A program made the position numbers and the translations under genes. This document shows, in pieces, positions 4,632-5,843 of a stretch of DNA of 5,843 bases. Below the pieces are notes generated by a model. That model searched no databases and was not told where the DNA came from. It saw only the letters and a list, made by a program, of their open reading frames with translations. Source of the DNA: Pseudomonadota bacterium (GTDB lineage: Bacteria > Pseudomonadota > Alphaproteobacteria > Reyranellales > Reyranellaceae); NCBI GenBank assembly GCA_023436825.1, contig JAEZHS010000062.1, positions 1 through 5,843 of the forward strand, in the 5' to 3' direction. Position 1 is the first letter of the stretch. The number at the start of each line of letters is the position of its first letter.

Positions 4632-5843
4632 ATGCGCAGCCCGTTCGCCATCGCCGTCAACGCGCTCGGCATCACGCAGATCACGGCGTGGGGTACCAGC
4701 TTCTATTGCCTGGGGGTGCTCGCCAAGCCGATCGCGACGGAGACCGGCTGGGCGACCAGCACGATCTTCCTGGGCTTCAGCGTCGCGCTGGTGACGATGG
4801 GCGTGATCTCGACGTCGGTCGGACGCCTGATCGACCGCATCGGTGGACGCATCGTCATGTCGGTCGGCACGGTGATCGTCTCGCTCGGCCTGTTTGCGCT
4901 GGCGCAGGTTCACGACGTCGTCCCGTATTTCGCGGCCTGGGTGGTGGTGGGCGTCGGCATGCGCTGCTGCCTCTACGACGCCGCTTTCGCCGCCCTGGTG
5001 CAGGTCGTGCCGAGCCGTGGCCGGGCAGCGATTTCCTATCTCACGCTCTACGGCGCCTATGCCTCGACGGTCTTCTGGGTGATCGGCCACTATCTCAACG
5101 AGGCCTATGGCTGGCGCGGCACGCTGATGCTGTTCGCGGCGATCAACCTCGTGATCTGTCTGCCGTTGAACTGGCTCGGCCTGTCCTGGCGCGAAACGGG
5201 CGCGGCGACCTCGACGGCCAAGGCCACCGCGTCGCCGTCCGAACCTACGGCGCTGCGAGGCCGGCAGCGCATCGTCGGCATCGCCCTCTTCGCCCTCATC
5301 ATGTCCCTGAACGGGTTCGTGTTCGGCGTGATTTCGCTGCAGCTCGTGCCCCTGCTCGAAGCGGCGGGGCTGGCGGGTGCGGTCGCCGTGTGGGTCGCCT
5401 CGCTGAAGGGCCACGGCCAGTTCGGCGGTCGGCTCGTGGAAATTTTCTTCGCCAGGAACCTGAAGGCCATGACGGTGGCGCGTATCGCCATCGGCATCCT
5501 GCCGCCCTGTCTGGTGCTGCTGATGCTGGCGCAGGGCGAGCTCTGGCGACTTGTCGCGTTCACCCTGCTGCTGGGAGCCTCGCAGGGCGTGATCACCATC
5601 GTGCGCGGAGCCGTGCCGCTGGCGCTGTTCGGCGTCGAGGGTTACGGCGCCGTTCTTGGCCTGATTGCCACGCCGATCCTGCTGGTCAATGCCTTCTCGC
5701 CGGCGCTGTTCGCCCTGATCGTCGACCAGATCGGCTGGCACAACGGCTTCTACGTGCTGCTGGCCTGCTCGATCCTGACCTGGATCGCCATCGAATTGAT
5801 GTCGCGCTGGTATGACTCTTCGCTGCGGGCGCGCCCCGCCCCG
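4632..5843 (+). CDS. MFS transporter (3' end outside the window)
   Basis: From the ATG at 4632 the frame is open to the window edge, giving 404 residues without a stop; major facilitator proteins are about 400-450, so only a short tail is missing. Hydrophobic segments fit twelve membrane helices in two halves, separated by a hydrophilic loop rich in Ala, Thr and Ser (about 187-213). The signature motif A between helices 2 and 3 is GRLIDRIGGR (64-73), and a weaker counterpart GGRLVEIFFARNL (265-277) lies in the second half. It should act in the inner membrane as a proton-coupled exporter or importer of a small organic molecule. Spacing of 3 nt from the DUF4406 gene and only a weak AGG (4620-4622) before the ATG suggest translational coupling. 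In the company of MarR and GST genes, export of a toxic compound or conjugate is plausible but unproven. Confidence 0.9.
   Translation, partial: MRSPFAIAVNALGITQITAWGTSFYCLGVLAKPIATETGWATSTIFLGFSVALVTMGVISTSVGRLIDRIGGRIVMSVGTVIVSLGLFALAQVHDVVPYFAAWVVVGVGMRCCLYDAAFAALVQVVPSRGRAAISYLTLYGAYASTVFWVIGHYLNEAYGWRGTLMLFAAINLVICLPLNWLGLSWRETGAATSTAKATASPSEPTALRGRQRIVGIALFALIMSLNGFVFGVISLQLVPLLEAAGLAGAVAVWVASLKGHGQFGGRLVEIFFARNLKAMTVARIAIGILPPCLVLLMLAQGELWRLVAFTLLLGASQGVITIVRGAVPLALFGVEGYGAVLGLIATPILLVNAFSPALFALIVDQIGWHNGFYVLLACSILTWIAIELMSRWYDSSLRARPAP

Noticed and set aside
4236..5741. 501-codon open frame on the minus strand opposite the MFS gene
   Set aside because: Antisense to the MFS coding frame, full of His, Gln, Arg and Asp, with no recognisable motif; the plus-strand frame encodes clear transmembrane helices and motif A.
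4178..5815. Long open frame of 545 codons on the plus strand across the DUF4406 and MFS genes
   Set aside because: Its translation is Arg/Gly/Ala-rich with no domain, it begins inside the repeat, and it lies out of frame with two recognisable genes; a product of high GC content.

Overview
The window is GC-rich DNA that reads as chromosome of an alphaproteobacterium, most plausibly from the Hyphomicrobiales/Rhodospirillales side (Bradyrhizobium-, Rhodopseudomonas- or Reyranella-like). The grounds are strongly GC-biased third codon positions, the gene families present, and two copies of a palindromic intergenic element of the 'CCTCA..CTGAGGAG..GTCTCGAAGG' type that is frequent in such genomes. 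The genus cannot be fixed from the sequence alone.

Layout. Positions 1-284 hold no gene I can support. A cruciform-type repeat (copy 1) lies at 285-390, beyond the 3' end of a minus-strand CurA-type NADPH-dependent oxidoreductase gene (424-1449). Diverging from it is a small exported RcnB/CigR-like protein (1526-2044, TTG start behind a perfect AGGAGG). Its 3' end abuts and overlaps, in antisense, a decayed minus-strand fragment of a family 4-type glycosyltransferase (2205 downwards). The GTG of that fragment overlaps the stop codon of a MarR-family repressor gene (2202-2648, minus).

The centre of the window is the 76-bp divergent control region between marR and a glutathione S-transferase gene (GST, 2725-3384). 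It contains a TTGACA-17-TATTTG promoter and two inverted repeats sharing the core ATGCA-N2-TGCAT. Their centres are exactly 20 bp apart; one sits in the promoter spacer and the other over the -10/start region. This looks like a two-site MarR switch controlling both its own gene and the GST.

Downstream, on the same strand and closely packed, are an alpha/beta hydrolase (3404-4120), repeat copy 2 (4136-4247), a small DUF4406 / nucleoside-deoxyribosyltransferase-like protein (4257-4628) and an MFS transporter (4632 to the window end, no stop reached). A sensor, a conjugating enzyme, a hydrolase and an exporter together suggest an inducible detoxification or small-molecule-processing operon, but no substrate can be read from the sequence.

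The most unusual structure is the repeat. Both copies fold on paper into a four-way junction (outer stem, left hairpin, inner stem-loop, right hairpin) with no unpaired bases at the junction, and the side hairpins differ in sequence while keeping their pairing. Copy 2 sits inside the operon, carries the only good ribosome-binding site of the DUF4406 gene in its outer stem, and is spanned by a 47-codon open frame joined to both neighbouring genes by ATGA overlaps.
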